Assembly (NCBI RefSeq): GCF_020567525.1
Contig: NZ_JAJCVI010000004.1
Location: 434,001-498,000 of the forward strand
Source: Halorubellus salinus
GTDB taxonomy: Archaea; Halobacteriota; Halobacteria; Halobacteriales; Natrialbaceae
DNA length: 64,000 nucleotides
Direction of reading: 5' to 3'
The stretch's first letter is position 1; every line of letters begins with the position of its first letter. Positions 26,214 through 34,402 of the stretch are shown here, one piece after another. A model generated the notes under the pieces. It searched no databases. It was given only the letters and a program-made list of their open reading frames with translations, and was not told the origin of the DNA. Both the position numbers and the translations under genes were made by a program.

Positions 26214-27149
26214 CTACGAGAGGTCGAAGCTCTCCGCGAGCAGTTCCTCGTCCGTCTCCCCGAACACGTGCGTCGGCCCACCGCGGACGTCGACCGTGAC
26301 CTTCGCGGGCGCGAACACGTCCTTGGGGATCTGCTGGAAGTTCCAGTCCTTCTCCTCGAACACCTGCATGAACGGCTCGCCGTACGTCTCCGCGGCGGTA
26401 CTCGCGACCTCGTCGAACCGGTCGAACCCCTGGTCGACGACGACGTGCACCTCGCCGCCGTACGCGAGCGCGTCGTTCGTGCGCGCCATCGCCTCGTCCT
26501 CCGTCGGCGCGACCGGCGCGACCGGCGCGCGAGCGTTCACCGAGAGGATAGAGAGCGGGTCGTACCCGAGCTCCGCGAGCCGGAACGTCGCGAGTTCGCC
26601 CGCTCGCGCCGCCATGCTCACGCTCCCCGCCATGCTCGCCGTCGGGAACGCCAGCAGGAACACGCTCTCGACGTTCGTCTCCGTCAGGTCCGCGACGTGC
26701 TCCGCCACCGCCTCGTCGGGGAGCGTCTCCGTCTCCACCGCGAGCGCCGTCAGGTCGAACGCGTCGTGGTACCCGATGGTGCGGAAGACGTCCTCCTCGC
26801 CGACGAGCGCACGCGCCGGCCCGCTCCCCAGGCCCTCGAAGTCGTCGACGCTGACCTCCCAGCCGGCCTTCTGCGAGCACAACAGCGCGTACGCCGGGTG
26901 GTCGGTCGACAACTGGACGTGACTCAACGGCGCACCCGCGACGTCGCCGAGCTCCGCCTGCACGGTCGCCAGCCCCGCGGTCTGGATCTCCGAGAGCAGG
27001 AGTCCCGCCTCCAGCCCACCGTCGAAGTCCACGCCGAAGTCGAGGACCGTGGCCTCGTTCTCCAGTTCGAACGCCCCAACGTGCAACTGCTCCGCGAAGT
27101 CGATGGCCTCGTCGACGAGCTCGATGGCCATCCGATTCAGACTCTCCAT
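26214..27149 (-). CDS. mch: Methenyltetrahydromethanopterin cyclohydrolase
   Basis: 311 residues; interconverts methenyl and formyl tetrahydropterin in the C1 pathway. In haloarchaea, which are not methanogens, Mch is thought to act with tetrahydrofolate-type carriers. Sequence is full length with MESLNRMAIELVDEAIDFAE at the start and the conserved LSTDHPAYALLCSQKAGWEV, FLLAFPTASMAGSVSMAARA and GGEVHVVVDQGFDRFDEVAS. A CTTTTATTC box at 27174-27185 lies about 27 nt upstream. The gene for the first pterin step, mptA, is in the same window at 11.4 kb but unlinked. Confidence 0.95.
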   Translation of the reverse strand: MESLNRMAIELVDEAIDFAEQLHVGAFELENEATVLDFGVDFDGGLEAGLLLSEIQTAGLATVQAELGDVAGAPLSHVQLSTDHPAYALLCSQKAGWEVSVDDFEGLGSGPARALVGEEDVFRTIGYHDAFDLTALAVETETLPDEAVAEHVADLTETNVESVFLLAFPTASMAGSVSMAARAGELATFRLAELGYDPLSILSVNARAPVAPVAPTEDEAMARTNDALAYGGEVHVVVDQGFDRFDEVASTAAETYGEPFMQVFEEKDWNFQQIPKDVFAPAKVTVDVRGGPTHVFGETDEELLAESFDLS

Positions 27150-27290
27150 ACCCCCGCTAGCGCGCCCTCACGAATAAAAGACGCCAGTCTGGCGACGACC
27201 AACGGGAGTCGCCGAACGAGCGGCGCGGCGACCGGCAGGAGCCGCGTCGCTCGCGGTCAGTAGTGATGATGCGGGTAGTCGAAAGCGCCC

Positions 27291-27605
27291 TCAGTCCCGG
27301 GTCGAGCGGGCGTCGCGCCCGAGTTCCTCCTCGACGCGGTCGACCTTCGAGCGCGCGGTCGCGTCCACGGTGCGCTTGTCGTCTATCTTCAGGAACGTGG
27401 AGACGCGGTCGCCGTCGACGGCGGCGTGTGCGGCGCTCGCGGCCGCGAACACGGTCTCGGCGTCGTCGGCTTCGATGGTCGTCCCCATCGGCGTCGTCTC
27501 GTACGCGACGTCGAACTCCTCGAGTGCGGCGACGGCCTTCGCGACCTCGCCAGCCATGCTATCCTCCGTGACCGGGGCCACCGACAGGAACGCTACGGTC
27601 GTCAT
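27291..27605 (-). CDS. MTH1187-family thiamine-binding protein
   Basis: 104 residues of the YkoF/MTH1187 (formerly DUF77) family, small ferredoxin-like proteins that bind thiamine or related molecules as tetramers. Diagnostic features are VAFLSVAPVTEDSMAGEVAK at the start, the YETTPMGTTIEADD strand-loop, and DKRTVDATARSKVDRVEEEL. Cytoplasmic. It stands alone between mch and a stress-protein gene. Confidence 0.88.
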   Translation of the reverse strand: MTTVAFLSVAPVTEDSMAGEVAKAVAALEEFDVAYETTPMGTTIEADDAETVFAAASAAHAAVDGDRVSTFLKIDDKRTVDATARSKVDRVEEELGRDARSTRD

Positions 27606-27669
27606 ACCCGAACGTTAGGCGAGCGCGACCGAAAGCGCGTCGACCGTCCTCGCCTGGAGCGCCGGGCGG

Positions 27670-28125
27670 TCACTCGTCGTAGAGCGACACCGTGACCAGC
27701 CCATCGAAGTTCAGGAGGATGCGCTGCGTGGCGTCACCGAAGAACGCCTTCCCGCTCGGCGACCGCCGGCGTCCCGAGACGAACATGTGGTCGCAGCCCT
27801 CGTCCTCGGCGATATCGATGGCGTCCCGCTCGAGGCGGCCGACCACACCGAGGTACTCGACGTCGACGTCGTGCTCCTCGACGACTCGACGACCCGCCTC
27901 CTTCGCGATGTGGGTCGCCTCCCGTTCCGCCTCGTCGATGGAGAACGTGCCGCCGCCGCTCCCGGTCTCCAGTCGCGTCGCCATCCGATCCTCGTACTCG
28001 TCCTCCGGCATCACGTGCAGGAGCACGAGCTCGGCGTCGACGCCCTCGCACAGCTCCACGGCCTCCTCGACGAGTGCCTCCGTCGCACCTGTGTCCATCC
28101 GAACGACTGCCAGTGCTTTCTCCAT
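27670..28125 (-). CDS. Universal stress protein (UspA family)
   Basis: About 151 residues from MEKALAVVRMDTGATEALVE. Contains the Usp pattern with YLGVVGRLERDAIDIAEDEG and the loop VSGRRRSPSGKAFFGDATQR, a variant of GxxG-9x-G(S/T) lacking the usual Ser/Thr at the end, so ATP binding is uncertain. An in-frame GTG at 28140 could add MTGRD. An inverted repeat GGAAA-AACG-TTTCC at 28150-28163 lies just upstream and could be an operator. Confidence 0.85.
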   Translation of the reverse strand: MEKALAVVRMDTGATEALVEEAVELCEGVDAELVLLHVMPEDEYEDRMATRLETGSGGGTFSIDEAEREATHIAKEAGRRVVEEHDVDVEYLGVVGRLERDAIDIAEDEGCDHMFVSGRRRSPSGKAFFGDATQRILLNFDGLVTVSLYDE

Positions 28126-28365
28126 ATCCCGACCTGTCACGTGGTCTCCGGAAAAACGTTTCCAGTACGCGTCAACAAACCCTTTGGTACCAACTCACGT
28201 CCAGTAGATTCGGGAATCTCGGCGCCCACGTGGCCTCGACGCCGACTGTCCGGCGACGCGACGCCAGCGCACTAATCCTCTCGTACTGGTCGATGCGGCG
28301 CGAACGAACCCGCACCGCTCGACCGGCGAGTAAGCCGCAGTGATGCACTCGTGACCGTCGAGAAC

Positions 28366-28377
28366 GCACCTATAACA
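28366..28377 (+). promoter_or_regulatory. TATA-like box for the halocyanin-like gene
   Basis: CCTATAACAA about 30 nt before the ATG at 28405. It supports that Met over the in-frame upstream start at 28351. Confidence 0.45.
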
Positions 28378-28404
28378 ATCCGCTCGCGGACCGTCTTACG
28401 GACG

Positions 28405-29301
28405 ATGCCCCGAGAATCCCATACATCATCGACAGCGACCACGCGACGCCCAGTCCTGAAGACGCTCGCCGCTACCGGCGCCGTCGGCGCGCTCGCCGCG
28501 ACGACGCTCGGCGCCGACGAACGCCACACGGGCGGCACACGCCAGCTCGCGAGTCTCGACGAACACACGGACACCGTCCACACGGTCGAGACACGCATCG
28601 CCGAGCCGTCGACGAACCCCAACCGGCCCACGGACTTCTTCTACGAACCGACCGGCCTGCACGTCCAGCCGGGCGACGTCGTCCGCTGGCGGTTCGTCAC
28701 CCCCGACCACAACGTGGTGAGCATGCATCCTGCCTACGGGATGCGACGACGCGTTCCCCTCGGCGTCGACGCGTTCTCCTCGCCGCTCCTCGGGTTCGAA
28801 GCGGACTCGATTCCCGGCGACATGGTCGACCCGCCGGGGATGCCGGGCGAGGACGAACCAGAGGCGAACGCCACCGCGACGACGACCACGTCGACGAATG
28901 CGACGACGACCACGTCGACGAATGCGACGACGGCCGCGTCACCGCCGAACGCGGGGCCCGTGCCAGCCACGTGGCTGCTCGCGTTCGACACGCCCGGCGT
29001 CTACGACGTCATCTGTTCGCCCCACGAGGGGTTCGGGATGGCGATGCGCGTCGTCGTCGGCGACGACACCGAGGCTCCGTTCGAGACCAGCGACCCGGCG
29101 GCACTCCCCGAACCGCGCCTCGGCCCGGTCGGCCTCTCCCGGATAACCCTCACCGACCCCGCACTCGAACCCGACGCCATCGTCGACGCCGGGACCGTCT
29201 CCTGGCTCGACCTCCAGGCGAACGGCGGCGGCGACGGAGACGACGGCGAAGAGTCCGACGGCGACGACGACACCAGCACCGGCACGGAGACCGCGAGCTG
29301 A
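28405..29301 (+). CDS. Halocyanin-like blue copper protein with Thr-rich insert, Tat-exported
   Basis: 298 residues. A Tat-type leader (TTRRPVLKTLAATGAVGALA) starts near residue 16. The cupredoxin domain has FFYEPTGLHVQPGDVVRWRF, the first copper His at 102 (PDHNVVSMHP), and Cys204-x2-His207-x4-Met212 in VICSPHEGFGMAM. The His and Cys ligands are 102 residues apart, widened by a Thr/Asn repeat (TSTNATTTTSTNATT) encoded by a 24-bp direct repeat near 28886-28933. A further C-terminal region ends in an acidic Gly/Asp run. It probably serves as a surface electron carrier. Haloarchaeal plastocyanin-like proteins normally lack this insert, as far as I know. Confidence 0.85.
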   Translation: MPRESHTSSTATTRRPVLKTLAATGAVGALAATTLGADERHTGGTRQLASLDEHTDTVHTVETRIAEPSTNPNRPTDFFYEPTGLHVQPGDVVRWRFVTPDHNVVSMHPAYGMRRRVPLGVDAFSSPLLGFEADSIPGDMVDPPGMPGEDEPEANATATTTTSTNATTTTSTNATTAASPPNAGPVPATWLLAFDTPGVYDVICSPHEGFGMAMRVVVGDDTEAPFETSDPAALPEPRLGPVGLSRITLTDPALEPDAIVDAGTVSWLDLQANGGGDGDDGEESDGDDDTSTGTETAS

Positions 29302-29329
29302 GCACGCACCCACACGAGCGCACCGACTT

Positions 29330-29506
29330 GCACCGCTACGCGGTGCTCGTCGGCGTTGTCGTCGAGAGAAGTGCGCAGACTGGGATTTGAACCACGGTCG
29401 CACGGTCCTCGCTTCGCTCGGCTGCGTGCTCCCTGATTCAAATCCCCGTTCCCGATCTCGTGCTTTCGGACTCCTCGCTACGCTCGTCGTTTCGAAAGCA
29501 CGAAAA
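29330..29506. repeat. tRNA-flanking palindromic element, tRNA-Gly copy (best formed)
   Basis: Lies directly downstream of tRNA-Gly. In order on the plus strand: GCACCGC-TAC-GCGGTGC hairpin at 29330-29346; a 22-bp exact copy (29372-29393) of the tRNA 3' end at 29507-29528; stem-loop A with 10-bp arms GGGATTTGAA (29382-29391) and TTCAAATCCC (29437-29446), enclosing GCACG/CGTGC; and stem-loop B with 10-bp arms CGTGCTTTCG (29459-29468) and CGAAAGCACG (29493-29502) around a CTCGCTACGCTCGTCG core. One arm of stem-loop A is therefore the duplicated tRNA T-arm. Same plan as the Ile and Pro copies. Confidence 0.75.
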
Positions 29507-29577
29507 TGCGCAGACTGGGATTTGAACCCAGGTTGTGACCATGGCAAGGTCACGTGATACCACTACACTATCTGCGC
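29507..29577 (-). tRNA. tRNA-Gly (GCC)
   Basis: 71 nt on the minus strand. Acceptor GCGCAGA pairs with TCTGCGC, discriminator A. The anticodon arm GTGACC-TTGCCAT-GGTCAC gives anticodon GCC. The T-arm has GGTTCAAATCC. Followed in tRNA sense by TTTT, a likely terminator, and then the palindromic element. Confidence 0.96.
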
Positions 29578-29841
29578 GCGGTCACGCTTTCGCGTACCTA
29601 ATCGTAGTGGCCGGGTTACAGATAAGGGTTCCGAATCGTGGCGCGTTCGTGACGTGGAACCACCACAGGGCGACGGGGTCGAGACCCGAAAGCTACCTTC
29701 TCTTCGCGTGCGCGAGCGCTCGCGCGAGCCCAGTCGCGCGGCCGCCGTGCGACACCAACCCACGACAACGCGTCACCTTGTGAACGCGAAACACGCGGCT
29801 AGTGGCCTGAGAGCGCCTCACAACACCGAAACCAATCCGGC

Positions 29842-29854
29842 ACCCTTTTATGGC
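29842..29854 (+). promoter_or_regulatory. Promoter of the S10-spc superoperon
   Basis: CCCTTTTATGG is the best TATA-like box upstream of the ATG at 29908. Initiation about 25-30 nt downstream would leave a leader of roughly 30-35 nt that includes the hairpin at 29882-29904. A second weaker box, GAATACAA at 29861-29868, would put the start inside the hairpin. Confidence 0.45.
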
Positions 29855-29881
29855 GCGTTCGAATACAATCGGCACAGTCTA

Positions 29882-29904
29882 GTGACGAGGCGAGAAAGCG
29901 TCAC
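29882..29904 (+). promoter_or_regulatory. Hairpin against the start codon of the ribosomal superoperon
   Basis: GTGACG and CGTCAC form a perfect 6-bp stem around an 11-nt loop AGGCGAGAAAG, ending three bases before the ATG. As RNA it could mask the start or bind a ribosomal protein, giving feedback control. No experimental parallel is claimed. Confidence 0.5.
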
Positions 29905-29907
29905 GGC

Positions 29908-30753
29908 ATGACCACCAGCGTACTCGTGCCGTCCTCACTCACCCGGGAAGCCGAGGACAAACGCGAGGCAACTCGCAAACTCGGTTACGTCGCCCGCGCG
30001 GCGACCATCTTCCGGGCGGACCGACTCGTCGTCTTCCCCGACGAAGACGGCGAACGGAAACGAGGCGGCGACTTCGTACGCACCGTACTCGAATACGCCG
30101 CAACGCCCCCCTACCTCAAACGCGAGGCATGGGGAAAACGGCCAGAACTCGAGTACGTCGGTGTCCTGCCGCCGCTTCTCCCGGCGTCACAGACCGGCTC
30201 CGAATCGAACGATTCGGAGTCGTTAAGACAGGGAATCGTGACCGAGGTCGGACCTGAAGGGCGCGTCCGGGTCAATTGCGGACTGCAACACCCGATCTCC
30301 CTCAACGTCCCTCCCGAGATGGAGGTGGCTGAGGGAGAGCGCGTGACCGTCAGGGTCTCTTCGAGACGACCGGTTCGTGCGCGACTCGTCGACGCCCCCC
30401 TACCGGGGTTCGACGTGGAGCAATCGACCATATCGGCAGCACTCGGCCGTGAGGACGCGGGCGTGACCATCGCCGCTTCACGACACGGGGAGGAACTCTC
30501 CGTGTCCAGGCTGGACACGCTCGCCGGGCGCATCCACGACGACGGACTGACCGTCGTCTTCGGGGCGCCCGACAGAGGACTGCCGCCAATCCTCGGCGTC
30601 GACGCCGACGCCGTGGACTCGAACACCGTCGAATCCGGTGACCTACCCGGGTTCGACCTCTGGGTGAATTCGATCCCGAACCAGGGCAGCGAGGTCGTGC
30701 GAACCGAAGAAGCGATGTTCGCGACACTCGGCTGCCTCACCCTAACGAGGTAA
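29908..30753 (+). CDS. SPOUT-fold putative RNA methyltransferase, first gene of the S10 operon
   Basis: 281 residues of the DUF171/SPOUT class (putative 23S rRNA uridine-N3 or related methyltransferases). The N-terminal Rossmann-like part includes SVLVPSSLTREAEDKREATR and RADRLVVFPDEDGERKRGGD. An inserted OB-like domain follows (GIVTEVGPEGRVRVNCGLQH), then the SPOUT knot (LTVVFGAPDRGLPPILG, FDLWVNSIPNQGSEVVRTEE). The IPNQGSEVVRTEEA segment is the usual SAM-binding loop of the family. Linked genes immediately downstream are rpl3 onward, which supports an rRNA substrate. Acts in the cytoplasm during ribosome assembly. Confidence 0.88.
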   Translation: MTTSVLVPSSLTREAEDKREATRKLGYVARAATIFRADRLVVFPDEDGERKRGGDFVRTVLEYAATPPYLKREAWGKRPELEYVGVLPPLLPASQTGSESNDSESLRQGIVTEVGPEGRVRVNCGLQHPISLNVPPEMEVAEGERVTVRVSSRRPVRARLVDAPLPGFDVEQSTISAALGREDAGVTIAASRHGEELSVSRLDTLAGRIHDDGLTVVFGAPDRGLPPILGVDADAVDSNTVESGDLPGFDLWVNSIPNQGSEVVRTEEAMFATLGCLTLTR

Positions 30754-30757
30754 CAGC

Positions 30758-31774
30758 ATGCCACAACCAAGCAGACCACGCAAAGGCTCGCTCGGATTCG
30801 GCCCACGAGTTCGCGCGTCTAGCGAGACGCCGCGGTTCAACTCGTGGCCCGAGGACGATGGACAGCCGACGCTGCAGGCTTTCGCCGGCTACAAGGCCGG
30901 CATGACGCACGTGGTGATGATCAACGACGAGTCCGACTCCCCCCGCGAAGGGATGGAGGAGACCGTTCCCGTGACCATCATCGAGACCCCGCCGATGAAG
31001 GCGGTCGCCCTGCGAGCGTACGAGAACACACCTTACGGCAAGCAGCCGCTCACCGAAGTCTGGGCGCCCGAGGTCGACGACGACCTCGACCGCGTCCTCG
31101 ACGTCCCGGAGGACGTCGACTTCGAGACGAAGGCCGACGACTTCCGCGCGACCGTCGACGAGGCGGACATCGCGGACGTGCGTGCGATCACGCACACGAC
31201 GCCGCGGAGCGTCCCGTCGGTCCCGAAGAAGAAGCCCGACGTCATGGAGTCCCGCATCGGCGGTGGCTCCATCGACGACCGCGTCGACTACGGTCTCGAG
31301 CTCCTCGAGGACGGCGGCGCGCACGACACCACGGACGTCTTCCGCGAGGGCGAACTCGCTGACGTCGCCGGTGTCACGAAGGGGAAGGGCACCCAGGGTC
31401 CCGTCAAGCGCTGGGGCGTCCAGAAGCGGAAGGGCAAGCACGCCCGTCAGGGCTGGCGGCGCCGCATCGGGAACCTCGGTCCGTGGAACCCGAGCCGCGT
31501 TCGCTCGACGGTCCCCCAGCAAGGGCAGACCGGCTACCACCAGCGCACCGAGCTCAACAAGCGTATCCTCGGGCTCGGTGACGGTGACGACGCGAACGTC
31601 GACGGCGGCTTCGTCAACTACGGCGAGGTCGACGGTCCGTACACGCTCGTCAAGGGGAGCGTGCCTGGTCCCGACCAGCGCCTGCTCCGACTTCGTCCGG
31701 CCATCCGACCGAACGAGCAACCGCGCCTCGACCCCGAGGTCCGGTACGTCTCCACAGCATCGAACCAGGGCTAA
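30758..31774 (+). CDS. rpl3: 50S ribosomal protein L3 (uL3)
   Basis: 338 residues, archaeal length. Starts MPQPSRPRKGSLGFGPRVRA; conserved FAGYKAGMTHVVMINDE, GVTKGKGTQGPVKRWGVQKR and WNPSRVRSTVPQQGQTGYHQ regions are present. L3 binds 23S rRNA near the peptidyl transferase centre and starts large-subunit assembly. A GAGGT Shine-Dalgarno-like tract precedes the ATG, and it starts 4 nt after the methyltransferase stop. Confidence 0.98.
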   Translation: MPQPSRPRKGSLGFGPRVRASSETPRFNSWPEDDGQPTLQAFAGYKAGMTHVVMINDESDSPREGMEETVPVTIIETPPMKAVALRAYENTPYGKQPLTEVWAPEVDDDLDRVLDVPEDVDFETKADDFRATVDEADIADVRAITHTTPRSVPSVPKKKPDVMESRIGGGSIDDRVDYGLELLEDGGAHDTTDVFREGELADVAGVTKGKGTQGPVKRWGVQKRKGKHARQGWRRRIGNLGPWNPSRVRSTVPQQGQTGYHQRTELNKRILGLGDGDDANVDGGFVNYGEVDGPYTLVKGSVPGPDQRLLRLRPAIRPNEQPRLDPEVRYVSTASNQG

Positions 31775-31777
31775 ATC

Positions 31778-32530
31778 ATGAACGCGACAATCTACGACCT
31801 GGACGGCGACGAGTCCGACTCGCTCGAGCTGCCGGAGGTCTTCGGGACGCAGTACCGCCCGGACCTCATCAAGCGAGCGGTCGGCGTCGCACAGGCAAAC
31901 GCGAAACAGGACTACGGAGCGGACCCGCACGCGGGGCTCCGGACGTCCGCGGAATCGCCCGGCTCCGGGCGTGGCATGGCGCACGTGCCGCGCACGAACG
32001 GTCAGGGTGCGCGCGTCCCCCAGACTGTCGGGGGTCGCAAGGCGCACCCGCCGAAGGCCGAGAAAGAGCAGGGGAAGTCGATCAACAAGAAGGAACGCAA
32101 GCTCGCGTTCCGTTCCGCGGTTGCGGCGACCGTGGACGCAGAGCGCGTGGCCGAGCGCGGCCACGAGTTCGACGACGACCTCGACCTTCCTGTCGTCGTG
32201 TCCGACGAGTTCGAGGACCTCGCGAAGACCAAGGAGGTCGTCGCGCTCCTCGAAGCGCTCGGGCTCGACGCGGACGTCGAGCGCGCCGACGAGGGGCGTT
32301 CGGTTCGTGCAGGCCAGGGGAAGGCTCGTGGCCGGAAGTACACGGAGCCGTCGTCCGTCCTGTTCGTCACGTCGAGTGACGCCGGGCCGTCGAAGGCCGC
32401 GCGGAACCTCGCCGGTGCCGACGTCGCCACCGCGGCGAACGTCGACGTCGAGGACCTCGCGCCCGGCACGCACGCCGGTCGCCTCACCGTCTGGACGGAG
32501 TCCGCCGTCGCGGAGGTGAACGAGCGATGA
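31778..32530 (+). CDS. rpl4: 50S ribosomal protein L4 (uL4)
   Basis: 250 residues. Begins MNATIYDLDGDESDSLELPE; the internal RNA-binding loop (AESPGSGRGMAHVPRTNGQG, then VPQTVGGRKAHPPK) lines the exit tunnel in known structures. Starts 3 nt after rpl3 and its stop overlaps rpl23 by four bases (ATGA), indicating coupled translation. Confidence 0.98.
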   Translation: MNATIYDLDGDESDSLELPEVFGTQYRPDLIKRAVGVAQANAKQDYGADPHAGLRTSAESPGSGRGMAHVPRTNGQGARVPQTVGGRKAHPPKAEKEQGKSINKKERKLAFRSAVAATVDAERVAERGHEFDDDLDLPVVVSDEFEDLAKTKEVVALLEALGLDADVERADEGRSVRAGQGKARGRKYTEPSSVLFVTSSDAGPSKAARNLAGADVATAANVDVEDLAPGTHAGRLTVWTESAVAEVNER

Positions 32531-32784
32531 GTGCCGACGTCATTCGGTTCCCGCTCGTCACCGAGAAGGCGATGAACGACATGGACTTCGAGAACAAGCT
32601 CCAGTTCGTCGTGCACGACGAAGCCTCGAAGATCGACGTCCGCGAGGCCGTCGAGTCGCAGTTCGAGGTCGACGTGACCGACGTGAACACGATGATCACG
32701 ATGAAGGGCCAGAAGAAGGCGATCGTCCGTCTCAGCGAGGAGGACGACGCGCAGGAAGTGGCCTCCCGCATCGGGGTGTTCTAA
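32527..32784 (+). CDS. rpl23: 50S ribosomal protein L23 (uL23)
   Basis: 85 residues, normal for archaea. MSADVIRFPLVTEKAMNDMD opens with the family VTEKAM motif; VTDVNTMITMKGQKKAIVRL follows. L23 sits at the tunnel exit and docks SRP and the translocon. Overlaps rpl4 by four bases and is 2 nt from rpl2. Confidence 0.98.
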   Translation: MSADVIRFPLVTEKAMNDMDFENKLQFVVHDEASKIDVREAVESQFEVDVTDVNTMITMKGQKKAIVRLSEEDDAQEVASRIGVF

Positions 32785-32786
32785 GA

Positions 32787-33509
32787 ATGGGACGCAGAAT
32801 CCAGGGGCAGCGACGCGGTCGTGGTGGCTCGACGTTCCGAGCCCCCAGTCACCGCTACAAGGCTGACCTCTCACACAAGAAGCTCGAGGAATCGGACGTC
32901 GTCGCGGGCGAGGTCGTCGACATCGAGCACGACCCCGCTCGCTCCGCGCCCGTCGCGGCCGTCGAGTTCGAGGACGGCGATCGTCGTCTCGTGCTCGCGC
33001 CCGAAGGGATCGCGGTCGGCGACGAACTGCAGGTTGGTATCTCCTCGGAGATCAAGCCCGGCAACACGATGCCGCTGGCGGAGATCCCCGAGGGTGTTCC
33101 CGTGTGTAACGTGGAGCGCCAGCCGGGTGACGGTGGGAAGTTCGCGCGTGCATCGGGTACGAGCGCGGACCTCATCACGCACGACCGCGACGCCGCGGTC
33201 GTCCAGTTGCCCAGCGGCGAGATGAAGCGCCTGTCGCCGGACTGCCGCGCCACGGTCGGCGTGGTCGCCGGTGGCGGTCGAACGGAGAAGCCGTTCGTGA
33301 AGGCAGGGAACAAGTACCACAAGATGCGTGCTCGCGGTGGCAAGTGGCCGACCGTGCGTGGTGTGGCGATGAACGCCGTCGACCACCCGTTCGGTGGCGG
33401 TGGCCGCCAGCACCCGGGTCAGCCCAAGTCCGTGTCGCGGAACGCGCCGCCGGGCCGCAAGGTCGGCGACATCTCCTCCCGACGCACGGGCCGAGGTGGT
33501 AACAAATGA
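32787..33509 (+). CDS. rpl2: 50S ribosomal protein L2 (uL2)
   Basis: 240 residues. [20 protein letters not shown] and the C-terminal [20 protein letters not shown] with the conserved His near the peptidyl transferase centre. Overlaps rps19 by four bases. Confidence 0.98.
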   Translation: MGRRIQGQRRGRGGSTFRAPSHRYKADLSHKKLEESDVVAGEVVDIEHDPARSAPVAAVEFEDGDRRLVLAPEGIAVGDELQVGISSEIKPGNTMPLAEIPEGVPVCNVERQPGDGGKFARASGTSADLITHDRDAAVVQLPSGEMKRLSPDCRATVGVVAGGGRTEKPFVKAGNKYHKMRARGGKWPTVRGVAMNAVDHPFGGGGRQHPGQPKSVSRNAPPGRKVGDISSRRTGRGGNK

Positions 33510-33937
33510 CGAATCAGGAATACCGAACCGGCCGGGACGAGGACGAGGAGTTCACGTACCGCGGCCACACGCTCGACGAACTCCAGGAACTCGACCTGGA
33601 GGACGTCGCGGAACTGCTGCCCGCTCGCCAGCGGCGAAGTATCGAACGCGGCCTCTCCGTGGAGAAGCAGAAGCTCATCGAGGAGGCTCGCGACGCGACC
33701 GAAGAGGACACCGCGAACAACCCGCTCCGCACGCACCTGCGCGACATGGTCGTGCTGCCGGAGTTCGTCGGCCTCACGTTCGCCGTCTACAACGGCCAGG
33801 AGTTCGAGCGCGTTCGAGTGGAGCCCGAGATGATCGGGCACTACCTCGGCGAGTTCCAGCTCACGCGGACGTCCGTCGAGCACGGACAGGCCGGTATCGG
33901 GGCGACGCGGTCCTCGAAGTTCGTGCCACTCAAGTAA
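33506..33937 (+). CDS. rps19: 30S ribosomal protein S19 (uS19)
   Basis: 143 residues. [20 protein letters not shown] is the archaeal/eukaryotic N-terminal extension; the core [18 protein letters not shown] and [20 protein letters not shown] is intact. Binds the 16S head. Confidence 0.98.
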   Translation: MTNQEYRTGRDEDEEFTYRGHTLDELQELDLEDVAELLPARQRRSIERGLSVEKQKLIEEARDATEEDTANNPLRTHLRDMVVLPEFVGLTFAVYNGQEFERVRVEPEMIGHYLGEFQLTRTSVEHGQAGIGATRSSKFVPLK

Positions 33938-33940
33938 ACC

Positions 33941-34402
33941 ATGGGAATCAGTTACAGCGTCGACGCGGATCCGGATTCGACGGCGAAAGCCATGCTCCGG
34001 GAGCGTCACATGAGCAACAAGCACAGCAAGGCCATCGCGCGAGAGATCAAGGGGATGACCGTCGCGGACGCGCAAGCGTACCTCGACGACGTCATCGCCG
34101 GCGACCGCTCGGTGCCGTTCAAGCAGCACAACAGCGGTGTCGGGCACCGTAGCGACATCGACGGCTGGGACGCCGGTCGCTTCCCCGAGAAGGCCAGCAA
34201 GGCGTTCAAGGAACTGCTCACGAACGTCGCCGCGAACGCCGATCATCAGGGGTTCGACGGTGAATCCATGGAGATCGTGCACTGTGCGGCACACAAGGTC
34301 GGCGAGTCCCAGGGCCGCAAGCCTCGTGCGATGGGGCGAGCGTCGCCGTGGAACACGCCGGAGGTCGACGTCGAAATCGTCGTCGAGGAGGTCGAAGCAT
34401 AA
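33941..34402 (+). CDS. rpl22: 50S ribosomal protein L22 (uL22)
   Basis: 153 residues. Starts [20 protein letters not shown]; includes [20 protein letters not shown] and a C-terminal [20 protein letters not shown], part of the tunnel beta-hairpin region. Its stop TAA shares its last base with the ATG of rps3. Confidence 0.98.
   Translation: MGISYSVDADPDSTAKAMLRERHMSNKHSKAIAREIKGMTVADAQAYLDDVIAGDRSVPFKQHNSGVGHRSDIDGWDAGRFPEKASKAFKELLTNVAANADHQGFDGESMEIVHCAAHKVGESQGRKPRAMGRASPWNTPEVDVEIVVEEVEA

Noticed and set aside
29654-29875. Short frames between tRNA-Gly and the ribosomal superoperon
   Set aside because: Poor codon bias and no motifs. The region is more simply leader and promoter DNA of the superoperon.
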